Part shown: piece by piece, positions 35,652 to 43,182 of the stretch | How the letters are laid out: every line of letters starts with the position of its first letter | How positions within the stretch are numbered: position 1 is the stretch's first letter | Source: Bacillus manliponensis | Lineage (GTDB): Bacteria > Bacillota > Bacilli > Bacillales > Bacillaceae_G | Reading direction: 5' to 3' | DNA length: 64,000 nucleotides | NCBI RefSeq assembly: GCF_000712595.1 | Contig: NZ_JOTN01000006.1 | Location: 1 to 64,000, forward strand | Notes under the pieces: model-generated | The model's database searches: none | The model's input: the letters and a program-made list of their open reading frames with translations, nothing else | Told to the model about the DNA's origin: nothing | Translations under genes and position numbers: made by a program

Positions 35652-38291
35652 GTGCACTCATATGTAGTTCGTTTTAAAGAAATCGATAAAACAAAGCTCA
35701 TCGAAGTTGGTGGGAAAGGTTTAAACTTAGGAGAATTATCGAGAGTTGAAGGAATAGCGGTACCAGATGGGTTTTGTGTCACTACTCATGCATACAAAAG
35801 TGTGATTAAGGATAACGAGGCGTTTCATATATTGCTGGAGGAGCTCTTACATCTAAAGGTGGAAGAGCGAGAGCGTATCAGTGAAATTAGTAGCAAAATT
35901 CGTAATGTAATTGAAGCGGTAGAAATTGATCCACATATTGCGGAAGAGGTCTCTTCTTATCACTCGCAGCTTGGTGAGCATCATGCTTATGCTGTACGTT
36001 CCAGCGCCACAGCTGAGGATTTACCGCAAGCTTCTTTTGCTGGTCAACAGGATACGTATTTGAATATTATCGGAAAAGAGGCGATTTTACATCATATCCG
36101 TAAATGCTGGGCATCGCTATTTACAGATAGAGCCGTCATCTATCGTATACAAAACGGATTTGATCATAGGCATGTATACTTGTCTGTTGTCATCCAGCGC
36201 ATGGTATTTCCACAAGCTTCTGGAATCATGTTTACTGCCGATCCGGTTACCTCCAACAGAAAGACATTGTCCATCGATGCTAGCTTTGGACTAGGAGAGG
36301 CACTCGTCTCTGGCTTAGTGTCTGCTGATAACTATAAGGTGCGAGAAGGAAACATTGTGAATAAAACAATTTCTACTAAGAGGATAGCCATCTATGCATT
36401 ACAAGCAGGTGGTACAGAGGAACGGGAAGTGGCGCCAAATCAGCAAACGAAGCAGACCTTAACGGAGGAGCAGATTTTGGAGCTGGAGCAAATGGGGAGA
36501 AAGATCGAGAAGTTTTTTTCCTATCCTCAAGACATTGAATGGTGTCTTGTTGATGATACACTTTATATTGTGCAGAGCCGTCCAATCACTACTTTATTTC
36601 CAATTCCGAATGCATACGACGATAAGAATCGTATCTATGCATCTTTAGGTCATCAGCAGATGATGATAGAGCCTATTAGGCCGTTAGGGATGTCATTCTT
36701 TCAGGCTTTATCAGGTGAAATTCCACTTTATAAAGCCGGTGGAAGGCTGTTTATTGATTACACACATGATTTGGCTACACCTGTTAGTCGGAAAATTTTG
36801 CTCAATACGATAGGGAAGAGCGATCCTTTAATGCAGAATGCTTTCAAGAGTTTAATAGAGCGAAAGGATTTTATAAGATTTTTGCCACGTGGTAAGAAAG
36901 TGCTTAGTATGCGTAAAGAAGGGCTATCTTGGGGAATATTTTTTCAGGCTATCAAGATTTGTTACAAAAACGATCCAACAATCGTTCAGCAATTCATTTC
37001 TCGCCACGAGACTTCTATAAGGGATATGAAGCAAAATATTGCCAAGGTAGCTGGTGATGAGGTGTTTACCTTTATTGTAGAGGACATAAAGCAATTAAAA
37101 AAAGACATATTTGATTCGCGTGGCATGGGATCAATTATGGCAGGGATATATGCAAGGAGCTGGATTAACAAGAAAATGGAAAAATGGTTGGGTGAAAAGA
37201 ATGCAGCTGACGTGCTTTCCCAATCAGTAGAAAACAACGTCACATCTGAAATGGGGCTTGCGCTTCTTGATGTCGCAGATGTAGTTCGGCAATATCCAGA
37301 GGTAATAGAATATTTTCATAATGTCCAGTCTGAGAATGTAAAGCATGAGGATTTTTTTGAGAAGTTAGTTCAATTGGAAGGCGGCAATGCTGTTAGTAGC
37401 GCTATAGAGATGTACCTTGAGAAATATGGCATGCGCTGTACAGGAGAGATTGATATTACTAGAACGCGGTGGAGCGAACAGCCGACTGTACTTATTCCTA
37501 TGATTCTCAGTAATATTAAAAATTTTGAACCTCATGCAAGTAGCATGAAATTTGAACAAGGACGTCAAGAGGCAGAGGAAATGGAACAGAAGCTTTTAAA
37601 CCGGTTGCAGCAATTACGAGGAGGCTTACGAAAGGTCAAAAAAACAAAGAAGATGATTAGCGTCTTACGTAATTTTATCGGATATCGAGAATATCCGAAA
37701 TATGCCTTCATTAATCGGTACTACATTTATAAGCAAGCCTTACTGAAAGAGGCTGAAGGGCTTGTGCAAAAGGGTATCATACGGGAGAAGGAAGATATTT
37801 ATTATCTCACCTTTGAAGAGCTTCAAGAGGTCGTATGTACAAATAAGTTGAATAACAGTATCATTACGGAGCGAAAAGAGGAATATGAGGTTTATGAGAA
37901 GTTGACCCCGCCGCGGGTAATAACATCAGAGGGAGAGTGCGTTGTTGGAAAAGTCAATACCGACAATTTCCCTCCAGGTTCCTTAGCAGGTATTGCAGTT
38001 TCATCCGGCATTGTCGAGGGCCGCGCACGTGTCATTTCAAAAATGGAGGAAGCTAACTTAGAAGAAGGGGATATCCTAGTTACTGCTTTCACCGATCCTA
38101 GCTGGACACCGCTATTTGTATCTATTAAAGGTTTAATAACAGAAGTTGGAGGTGTAATGACGCACGGAGCTGTTATCGCCCGGGAATATGGCCTTCCAGC
38201 AGTTGTTGGTGTGGATCATGCAACGAAAGAGATTAAAGATGGGCAGCGGATTCGAGTGAATGGTACGGAAGGGTATATTGAGATATTATGA
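35652..38291 (+). CDS. Rifampicin phosphotransferase (Rph)-like dikinase
   Basis: About 879 residues in Rph order: an N-terminal ATP-grasp half (VGGKGLNLGELS, AVRSSATAEDLPQASFAGQQDTY, SIDASFGLGEALVSGLVSADNY), a central substrate-binding helical region (about 330-750), and a C-terminal phosphohistidine swivel domain with TEVGGVMTHGAVIAREYG, His838. Rph converts ATP and rifampicin to 21-phosphorifampicin. I use the GTG at 35652 because AAAGGGG precedes it and the product then aligns with known Rph N-termini; the frame is open from an ATG at 35625. B. cereus group strains often carry more than one such gene, and the central domain sets the substrate, so rifampicin specificity is not certain. Confidence 0.83.
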   Translation: MHSYVVRFKEIDKTKLIEVGGKGLNLGELSRVEGIAVPDGFCVTTHAYKSVIKDNEAFHILLEELLHLKVEERERISEISSKIRNVIEAVEIDPHIAEEVSSYHSQLGEHHAYAVRSSATAEDLPQASFAGQQDTYLNIIGKEAILHHIRKCWASLFTDRAVIYRIQNGFDHRHVYLSVVIQRMVFPQASGIMFTADPVTSNRKTLSIDASFGLGEALVSGLVSADNYKVREGNIVNKTISTKRIAIYALQAGGTEEREVAPNQQTKQTLTEEQILELEQMGRKIEKFFSYPQDIEWCLVDDTLYIVQSRPITTLFPIPNAYDDKNRIYASLGHQQMMIEPIRPLGMSFFQALSGEIPLYKAGGRLFIDYTHDLATPVSRKILLNTIGKSDPLMQNAFKSLIERKDFIRFLPRGKKVLSMRKEGLSWGIFFQAIKICYKNDPTIVQQFISRHETSIRDMKQNIAKVAGDEVFTFIVEDIKQLKKDIFDSRGMGSIMAGIYARSWINKKMEKWLGEKNAADVLSQSVENNVTSEMGLALLDVADVVRQYPEVIEYFHNVQSENVKHEDFFEKLVQLEGGNAVSSAIEMYLEKYGMRCTGEIDITRTRWSEQPTVLIPMILSNIKNFEPHASSMKFEQGRQEAEEMEQKLLNRLQQLRGGLRKVKKTKKMISVLRNFIGYREYPKYAFINRYYIYKQALLKEAEGLVQKGIIREKEDIYYLTFEELQEVVCTNKLNNSIITERKEEYEVYEKLTPPRVITSEGECVVGKVNTDNFPPGSLAGIAVSSGIVEGRARVISKMEEANLEEGDILVTAFTDPSWTPLFVSIKGLITEVGGVMTHGAVIAREYGLPAVVGVDHATKEIKDGQRIRVNGTEGYIEIL

Positions 38292-38366
38292 GATTTCTAT
38301 ACTAAATAAATTATGAATCAACCTAAATTTCAGGTGATAATATAGAAGTACGAGAGGGAGAGGTAT

Positions 38367-38750
38367 ATGAGAAACCGTGATGAAAATGATAATTTGATTG
38401 ATCAGATCATCAAAAATTCTAATATCGATGAAGAAATAAAGAAAAACCCTGGATACGGAAAACCACTTCCGAAAAATCTCTTTAACGGAGATGTATATAG
38501 TAATTTTTTAAACACAGCCAAAGATGCAGGTTATTTACCCATTTGGATAAGTTTACAAAAGGAAATACGGGAGAAAATTTCTTTAACATTGAAAATGATT
38601 GAGAAAGGTATTATAGCATCCAATATAAAAAGCTCAATTGATGAAATAAATGAGAAAATAAAAAAATATAATGGTTCTTGTCCACCAAATATGCAGCGAA
38701 GCAAGGTAAGTTTAGAAAATATCAGGGGACAATATAAATTTTGGGAATAG
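38367..38750 (+). CDS. DnaJ-C28-type conserved domain protein (DUF1992)
   Basis: 127 residues. The pattern NPGYGKPLPKNLFNGDVYSNFLNTAKDAGYLPIW followed by QKEIREKI is the conserved domain seen in DNAJC28 homologues and bacterial DUF1992 proteins; no J domain is present. Function unknown. The ATG follows GAGAGGGAGAGG. It lies 10 bp ahead of a 46-residue membrane peptide gene and probably shares its transcript. Confidence 0.75.
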   Translation: MRNRDENDNLIDQIIKNSNIDEEIKKNPGYGKPLPKNLFNGDVYSNFLNTAKDAGYLPIWISLQKEIREKISLTLKMIEKGIIASNIKSSIDEINEKIKKYNGSCPPNMQRSKVSLENIRGQYKFWE

Positions 38751-38760
38751 AGGGATTGTT

Positions 38761-38901
38761 ATGGATTTATTCATCGGTATTGCATTAGTTCTTATCATTT
38801 TCTTTTCAACTCATATGATTGAAAAACATTTGAAAAGTATAAAAGAGCAAAACGATACAATTATAAAGTTGTTAACAGAAATTAACAAAAAGAAAAGTTA
38901 G
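38761..38901 (+). CDS. 46-residue single-pass membrane peptide
   Basis: Short frame starting MDLFIGIALVLIIFFSTHM: one transmembrane helix (about 3-20), then a Lys/Glu-rich amphipathic tail (EKHLKSIKEQNDTIIKLL). An AGAGGGATTGTT site precedes the ATG, and a terminator lies just beyond the stop. Probably cotranscribed with the DUF1992 gene. No family recognised. Confidence 0.65.
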   Translation: MDLFIGIALVLIIFFSTHMIEKHLKSIKEQNDTIIKLLTEINKKKS

Positions 38902-38910
38902 TTATTGGAT

Positions 38911-38945
38911 AAAAAACCCTACCTAGTATAGGCGGGGTTTTTTAT
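38911..38945. terminator. Bidirectional terminator
   Basis: AAAAACCCTACC / GGCGGGGTTTTT with a 7-nt loop; the last codons of the minus-strand small gene lie within it. Confidence 0.8.
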
Positions 38946-39090
38946 CTATTATATCCTTCGGCACTTCTCGCTCACCCACCACATCAGCTTTGACTTCTCC
39001 GTTTTCCATATAAATACGCTCAATGATGGGGATCGTGACTGTATCGTTCTTCTCTTTACGTTTTTCTTCTAGATTAATAATGTTGCTCAT
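38923..39090 (-). CDS. 55-residue hypothetical protein
   Basis: Highly charged small protein beginning MSNIINLEEKRKEKNDTV with a strong AAGGAGGG site 6-7 nt upstream and a TATAAT-like box about 20 bp before that. The end (VPKDIIDKKPRLY) runs into the terminator hairpin, hinting that the original C-terminus was replaced. Such proteins are frequent in prophage and mobile regions. Function unknown. Confidence 0.55.
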   Translation of the reverse strand: MSNIINLEEKRKEKNDTVTIPIIERIYMENGEVKADVVGEREVPKDIIDKKPRLY

Positions 39091-39135
39091 GTTATCCCTC
39101 CTTTGTTAATTATACAAAAGATAGATACGTTTTTA

Positions 39136-39363
39136 CTATTTATTCATTAACCATAAAAGACAAGAGACAGCTATTACTGGTAGAATAAATGGTCTTACTA
39201 TATAAGAAATAGCATTTCTTATCTCCTCTACTGCGAATGATAATAAGGCTAATGCACCCACGATTACAAAAGCTAAAATCAACCATATTGGCTCGATACT
39301 TCCTAATCCAGGGAATAAATCTATGTGAAAATCCATAATCTTATCTTCTCTAAATCTCCTCAT
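39136..39363 (-). CDS. Small membrane protein, unknown
   Basis: 75 residues as opened; a second ATG (39336, MDFHIDLFPGLGSIEP) may be the true start. Two hydrophobic stretches (about 27-45 and 56-73). The open frame overlaps the stop of the upstream small gene by 14 nt, so translation may be coupled. No family recognised. Confidence 0.5.
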   Translation of the reverse strand: MRRFREDKIMDFHIDLFPGLGSIEPIWLILAFVIVGALALLSFAVEEIRNAISYIVRPFILPVIAVSCLLWLMNK

Positions 39364-39538
39364 CTTTATAATTCGTTATATTTTTGGATAAAAAAACACC
39401 CTCCCGAGTGCTCCCGTTGACTTGAAACCACCAGTAATATGTATGATTCGTTGAGATTATATTAGGAAAGTGTTTAGTGATATGTCTTTTCATCCAACTC
39501 ATAAAGAATTCATCTTCCTTATAATCTGTATTAGTCAT
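39350..39538 (-). CDS. Small hypothetical protein
   Basis: 62 codons (MTNTDYKEDEFFMSWMKRH...). An internal ATG at 39502 has AAGGAAG upstream and may be the real start, giving about 50 residues. Its upstream flank is the miniature element at 39536-39690, so its promoter, if any, lies inside that element. The real coding status is uncertain. Confidence 0.4.
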   Translation of the reverse strand: MTNTDYKEDEFFMSWMKRHITKHFPNIISTNHTYYWWFQVNGSTREGVFLSKNITNYKDEEI

Positions 39539-39690
39539 AATAGGGGTACCGTCACATGCCCATCAAGCTAAAATTTTATAGTACCCCTAGAACGAAATTT
39601 TGTACTAACTTGTAACAAAAAAGCTCATTTTTTCGTTTGGGGGTATTTACTTTTCTTAACTTGATGGCGATGTGACGCTATCCCATTATG
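39536..39690. mobile_element. Miniature inverted-repeat element with IS231-like ends
   Basis: About 150 bp with no gene and long imperfect terminal inverted repeats. Reading inward, the left arm is CATAATAGGGGTACCGTCA then CATGCCCATCAAGCTAA; the right arm (complement) is CATAATGGGATAGCGTCA then CATCGCCATCAAGTTAAG. The arms continue inward as TACCCCTAGAACGAAA versus TACCCCCAAACGAAA. The CATGCCCATCAA core is like the termini of IS231 (IS4 family). It is best read as an internally deleted, non-autonomous derivative mobilised in trans. Confidence 0.65.
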
Positions 39691-39712
39691 TAAAAGATAA
39701 AATGAAAAATAA

Positions 39713-39780
39713 TAATTCCTTGTTCAACTAACTCATGCATTAGTTGAATAACCTAAGGCTGCTTCGGTAGCCATTTTTTT
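39713..39780 (+). repeat. Hairpin-terminator repeat, copy 1
   Basis: AATTCCTTGTTCAACTAA, CATGC, TTAGTTGAA then CCTAAGGCTGC form a long palindrome followed by GGCTGC-TTCG-GTAGCC and a T7 run (a UUCG-capped terminator). A related copy lies at 40737-40817; the two bracket the GNAT gene. Confidence 0.65.
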
Positions 39781-39861
39781 GTGCCAGCTGGCAGTTTAGT
39801 TTTCAATATGTGAAAAGGGGTTTCTAAGTGATTAATTGAATATATATTTATTGTTTACTAA

Positions 39862-40107
39862 TTTTGGGGAGGTAAACTTTACTGTATTGCTGTATATCAA
39901 GTTCTTAATGAAGATAGACTAGGAGCTTCGCACGGTTCTATAATAACTTGTAGTGATGCTGTGACGGGATCTCCTGTTAGTGAGATAGGGTATTATAGTA
40001 ACGTGCCTGAAGAGGTTGATATGGTGACATATCAACAAACTGAGGTGGTACCACGAAATTGCAACTCTCGTCCTCAAGAATTATTTCTTTGGGGTGAAAG
40101 TTTTTAA
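39862..40107 (+). pseudogene. C-terminal fragment of an unrecognised protein
   Basis: An 81-codon open stretch with no start codon near its 5' end, reading GKLYCIAVYQVLNEDRLGASHGSI ... and ending CNSRPQELFLWGESF before TAA. The composition is clearly protein-like; it holds three Cys. An in-frame stop precedes it at 39859. It appears to be the tail of a gene whose 5' part was lost to rearrangement; no family recognised. A T-box-like GGTGGTACC inside it is simply its Glu-Val-Val-Pro codons. Confidence 0.55.
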
Positions 40108-40159
40108 TTATATAAGTTTCATTCTGTCATAATTTAAAGTTTTCGAGAGGAGAAATTAT

Positions 40160-40723
40160 ATGCATCCTATTTTATTAGATGTTCCGTTACAAATAGAAAC
40201 AGAAAGACTAATTCTTCGAGCACCACTTCAAGCTGGTGACGGGAATGTAGTATACCAAGCTATTAAAGATTCAATTAATGAGTTAAAACAATGGTTGCTT
40301 TTATTCCAGTCAATTCCTACTGTTGAAGAAACGGAAATCATCCTGAGAAATGCATATATAGATTTTTTGAAAAGAGAAAGTTTTCGTTATCTTATCTATC
40401 ATAAGGGCACTAATGATTTTATTGGAACTGCTAGCCTTCACAGAATTAATTGGAAAATTTCTAAATGTGAAATTGGATACTGGATTAACACGCAATTTAG
40501 TGGCAATGGATATATGACAGAAGCAGTAAGTGAGTTAACAAACCTTGGATTTCAGTTACTCAAATTTAGAAGGATTGAAATACGATGTGAATCTAATAAC
40601 ACTAAAAGTCGTACGATCCCTGAAAAACTAGGTTTTGAGCTTGAAGGGATATTACGTAATGAAGATCTTTCAGCTGATGGTAAAAAACTAACTGATACCT
40701 GTATCTATGCAAAGATAAATTAG
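40160..40723 (+). CDS. RimJ/RimL-type GNAT acetyltransferase
   Basis: 187 residues: ETERLILRAPLQAGDG opening, FIGTASLHRINW central strand, the loop NTQFSGNGYMTEAV (about 118-131) and the ESNNTKSRTIPEKLGFELEGILR ending, the standard RimJ/RimL layout. The usual N-x-x-S in the last motif reads NTKSRTI. The start follows GAGAGGAG. The gene is bracketed by two hairpin-terminator repeats, and codon use is slightly more AT-rich than in the core genes, which suggests an acquired cassette. Substrate unknown. Confidence 0.83.
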   Translation: MHPILLDVPLQIETERLILRAPLQAGDGNVVYQAIKDSINELKQWLLLFQSIPTVEETEIILRNAYIDFLKRESFRYLIYHKGTNDFIGTASLHRINWKISKCEIGYWINTQFSGNGYMTEAVSELTNLGFQLLKFRRIEIRCESNNTKSRTIPEKLGFELEGILRNEDLSADGKKLTDTCIYAKIN

Positions 40724-40736
40724 ATTAAAATTTAAA

Positions 40737-40817
40737 AATTCCTTGTACAACTAAAACATGCGATAGTTGTACAAATATCTTAAGGTCGGTTTCCAAATTT
40801 GGAAGGTGGCTTTTTTG
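40737..40817 (+). repeat. Hairpin-terminator repeat, copy 2
   Basis: AATTCCTTGTACAACTAA, CATGC, TAGTTGTACAA and CTTAAGG match copy 1 at 39713. It is followed by a different stem-loop (GGTTTCCAAATTTGGAAGG) and TTTTTT. It begins 13 nt after the GNAT stop codon. Confidence 0.65.
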
Positions 40818-40904
40818 ATTTTTTATAACGAACGCTTTCATAGCTTTTAAGGGGGCACACGGCCCAAAAAAGAAAATTGTACGTAAATACAGTAATTGTA
40901 ACTG

Positions 40905-41240
40905 AAATGTGAATAAAAATGGATGCTTTTAATCGTGAATTTATTAGCGTTGTCATCATTGAGTTGCTAAATTATCAGTTAGCGATGGGAACACTGAAAC
41001 AAGCAATGAAAGGAAGAGAAGTAAAAGGTGTCATGCTTCATTCTGACTAAGGAAGTATCTATATAGGGGAGGAACTGCAAGCTTATAATAAAGAAAAAGG
41101 CATTGTCACAAGTATGTCTCAGAGAGGAAACTACTATGATAATGCCGTAATTAGATATTGATTTAGAAAGTGCATTTAGAAAAAAGCACGAGATAAACAA
41201 GGAGAGGATTTTGAGTTAGTAAATTATAATAAAAAGAGCA
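40905..41240 (+). pseudogene. IS3-family transposase (OrfB) relic
   Basis: One frame reads MDAFNREFISVVIIELL ... VKGVMLHSD-stop-GSIYIGEELQAYNKEKG then IVTSMSQRGNYYDNAVI, matching the integrase-core signature of IS3-family OrfB (HSD..G..Y and SMS..G..YDNA). At least three in-frame stops break it, and both the N-terminal part and the OrfA gene are missing. No terminal repeats were located. An old inactivated insertion. The rest of the gap 40724-41438 shows nothing clear apart from a sporulation-type -10 candidate near 41393. Confidence 0.75.
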
Positions 41241-41438
41241 TGTGAGCTTTGTTCGATATTCAAATAAGCGATATATTAAAAGGCTGTATTATGCGAGGCG
41301 GAAATCAATGTAATGTCGTTTATGAATTATGGAAATTTGATTTAGTATTAATAGAATGTAGACTAGTAAACAAGCCATTTTTTGTTTTTGACCATAGAAT
41401 ATGATGAATCCTTTTATAGAGAGGAGGCAATCATATCT

Positions 41439-41612
41439 ATGAGAAATGGTTGTTGTTTCAACGGTAGATTCTGGGATGATTTAATGTTCTGTAGACGTAG
41501 ACATACATGTTTTGATGGATGCCATTGTAGACACAGACATCACTGTAATTGTAGACATCGTCATCGCCAGCACAATCATAAGCATGAACATAATGGCTGT
41601 CCAAATTGGTAA
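41439..41612 (+). CDS. Small Cys/His-rich protein, possibly spore-associated
   Basis: 57 residues containing 9 Cys and 11 His; the second half is CHCRHRHHCNC followed by alternating His and basic residues. It should bind metals (zinc, nickel, copper) avidly. The ATG at 41439 follows GAGGAGG at 12 nt; the frame is open from 41382. Upstream, CATAGAAT at 41393-41400 resembles a sigma-K -10 (CATAnnnT), and a start there would lie inside the longer frame, supporting the shorter protein and mother-cell expression. B. cereus group coats contain similar Cys/His-rich proteins; the assignment is inference. Confidence 0.6.
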   Translation: MRNGCCFNGRFWDDLMFCRRRHTCFDGCHCRHRHHCNCRHRHRQHNHKHEHNGCPNW

Positions 41613-41620
41613 GTTTTTTG

Positions 41621-41653
41621 AAAGAGTGCTTTGAAGAAGAGCACTCTTTTTTG
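41621..41653 (+). terminator. Terminator of the Cys/His-rich gene
   Basis: AAGAGTGCT / AGAGCACTCTT, 6-7-nt loop, TTTTTT tail. Confidence 0.85.
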
Positions 41654-41886
41654 TTCGTCAAAAATGTGATACATCCTGTCATAGGGAAAATAAGAATTCA
41701 ACATATTTTATGCCTATGCATATTCAAAAAATTATTAATAAAGCTTCTAATAAAATGAAATATTCCCCAGATACAGTGCGTGCGATTTTTGGAATTATTA
41801 ATGTGTCATTATGGTAAAAAGGTTACTTTGAATTACTTTAATAGTATTTGTTCTAACTCAGTATAAAACTTTGCTCATCTCTTTAC

Positions 41887-42744
41887 TTATTCGTCCCTTA
41901 TAAGTACATTAATAATAGCTCGTGCATGATCCCTTACTTTTTTATCCCTATTATTATAAGTTATTAATGCCTTCCACAGCGCCCAACCTTTAGCACGATT
42001 CCAAGTTTCTTTATCCAAATCCATATTTTGAATAAATACTTGTCTACTGTCCTTATCAAAAAATGTCCACGCCATAGCTAAATCACAAGAGGGATCACCA
42101 ATACCTAAAATGCCAAAGTCAATCACACCTGATAAATGTCCATTTTGAACCAGTAAGTTCCCAGGAGCGATATCACCATGTACCCATACAGACTCTTTTT
42201 CCCATTTACTTGAAAGTGCTCGTTGCCAAATCGATTTACATTTTTTTATATCAACTTTTCCTTTAAGCTCATTAAAAGCTTCTTTTGTTTCATAATCATA
42301 GACAGATAATTCCCCTCCGCGATAAAAGTTATGAGAGCCTGCAATCGGTCCGTTTGAAGCATCAATACTTTCAAACTCCTTTAAAAAGTTTGTTAATTCC
42401 TTTGCGAAAACATATAAATCAATATTATTTTGAGTAACCGTTTCTCCTGGTAACCATTTATTAATTGACCAAGCGTAAGGATAAGTAGGGGTTGGCCTTC
42501 CTTCGGCTAATGGCTCAGTAATTGGAAGGGATAAGCTTTTAGCTAGAATAGGCAACCATTCGGCCTCTTTCTTTACTTGCGGCTCATATACCTTTTCGCT
42601 AGGTAATCTAACGGTCATACTATCTCCTAAATGAAAAGTACGATTATCATGCCCACCATTTTTAACAGGTTCAATTAATAATTCTTTCCATTCGGGGAAC
42701 TGTTCTGAAATTAATTTTTTTACTAGCTCTACATTGATATTCAT
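41887..42744 (-). CDS. Aminoglycoside phosphotransferase (APH)-family kinase
   Basis: 285 residues with the APH/choline-kinase fold. The catalytic loop is HGDIAPGNLLV (189-199, Asp191) and the metal-binding DFG is at 209-211 (VIDFGILGIGDPSCDLA). The N-lobe opens GGHDNRTFHLG. It phosphorylates a small hydroxylated molecule in the cytosol; chromosomal members in Bacillus often have no proven antibiotic substrate. The site AGGAGG precedes the ATG. It stands alone. Confidence 0.85.
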   Translation of the reverse strand: MNINVELVKKLISEQFPEWKELLIEPVKNGGHDNRTFHLGDSMTVRLPSEKVYEPQVKKEAEWLPILAKSLSLPITEPLAEGRPTPTYPYAWSINKWLPGETVTQNNIDLYVFAKELTNFLKEFESIDASNGPIAGSHNFYRGGELSVYDYETKEAFNELKGKVDIKKCKSIWQRALSSKWEKESVWVHGDIAPGNLLVQNGHLSGVIDFGILGIGDPSCDLAMAWTFFDKDSRQVFIQNMDLDKETWNRAKGWALWKALITYNNRDKKVRDHARAIINVLIRDE

Positions 42745-43182
42745 AAATCCTCCTATAAAATATTTTATTATTACTATTTATATCCTAATAAACTTAATGG
42801 CTATATCAGTTCCATTATATGAAGTCCTTTTATTAAATTAATCTCTTTAAAAAGTTAAAATTTTTTCAAAGCGGTACGCATTTTTTATGAACAGTACAAC
42901 TTTTTTAGAATCTAAAACTTAGGCGGCGTGTCGCTTTTTTTGCGTTCTTTATGTCGAAAAATGTAGTACAAACTAATTAGAAATGAATAATTTGAGGATT
43001 ATACGTTTACGTATGTAATGACAGAATATATAGTAATCACTTGATGGATAATATAAAGTTGTTTTTCGTTAAGGCATTACGATATAATGGGTATATCCTA
43101 AAATACGTGAGTCGCAAGATACATGTTTCGTATAAAAAGGTGAGAAAAAGCTGAAAGCAGCGGTATTACTAGGAGGAACTAC
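42745..43182. other. 438-bp intergenic region with ykpA promoter and leader
   Basis: Upstream of the APH gene and of ykpA (divergent). A likely SigA promoter is TTGTTT (43059-43064) and TATAAT (43083-43088), 18-bp spacing, reading toward ykpA. This leaves a leader of about 90 nt ending in the AGGAGG site. A weak GC-rich hairpin with T7 lies near 42924-42945. No ORF of note. Confidence 0.55.

Noticed and set aside
40035-40100. T-box-like AGGTGGTACCACG followed by a loose hairpin
   Set aside because: No stem I elements lie upstream, and the stretch is in frame with a protein-like fragment (codons for E-V-V-P-R), so it is chance.
41710-41817. 35-codon frame (MPMHIQKIINKAS...)
   Set aside because: No ribosome site and no recognised homologue; could be a relic but support is too thin.
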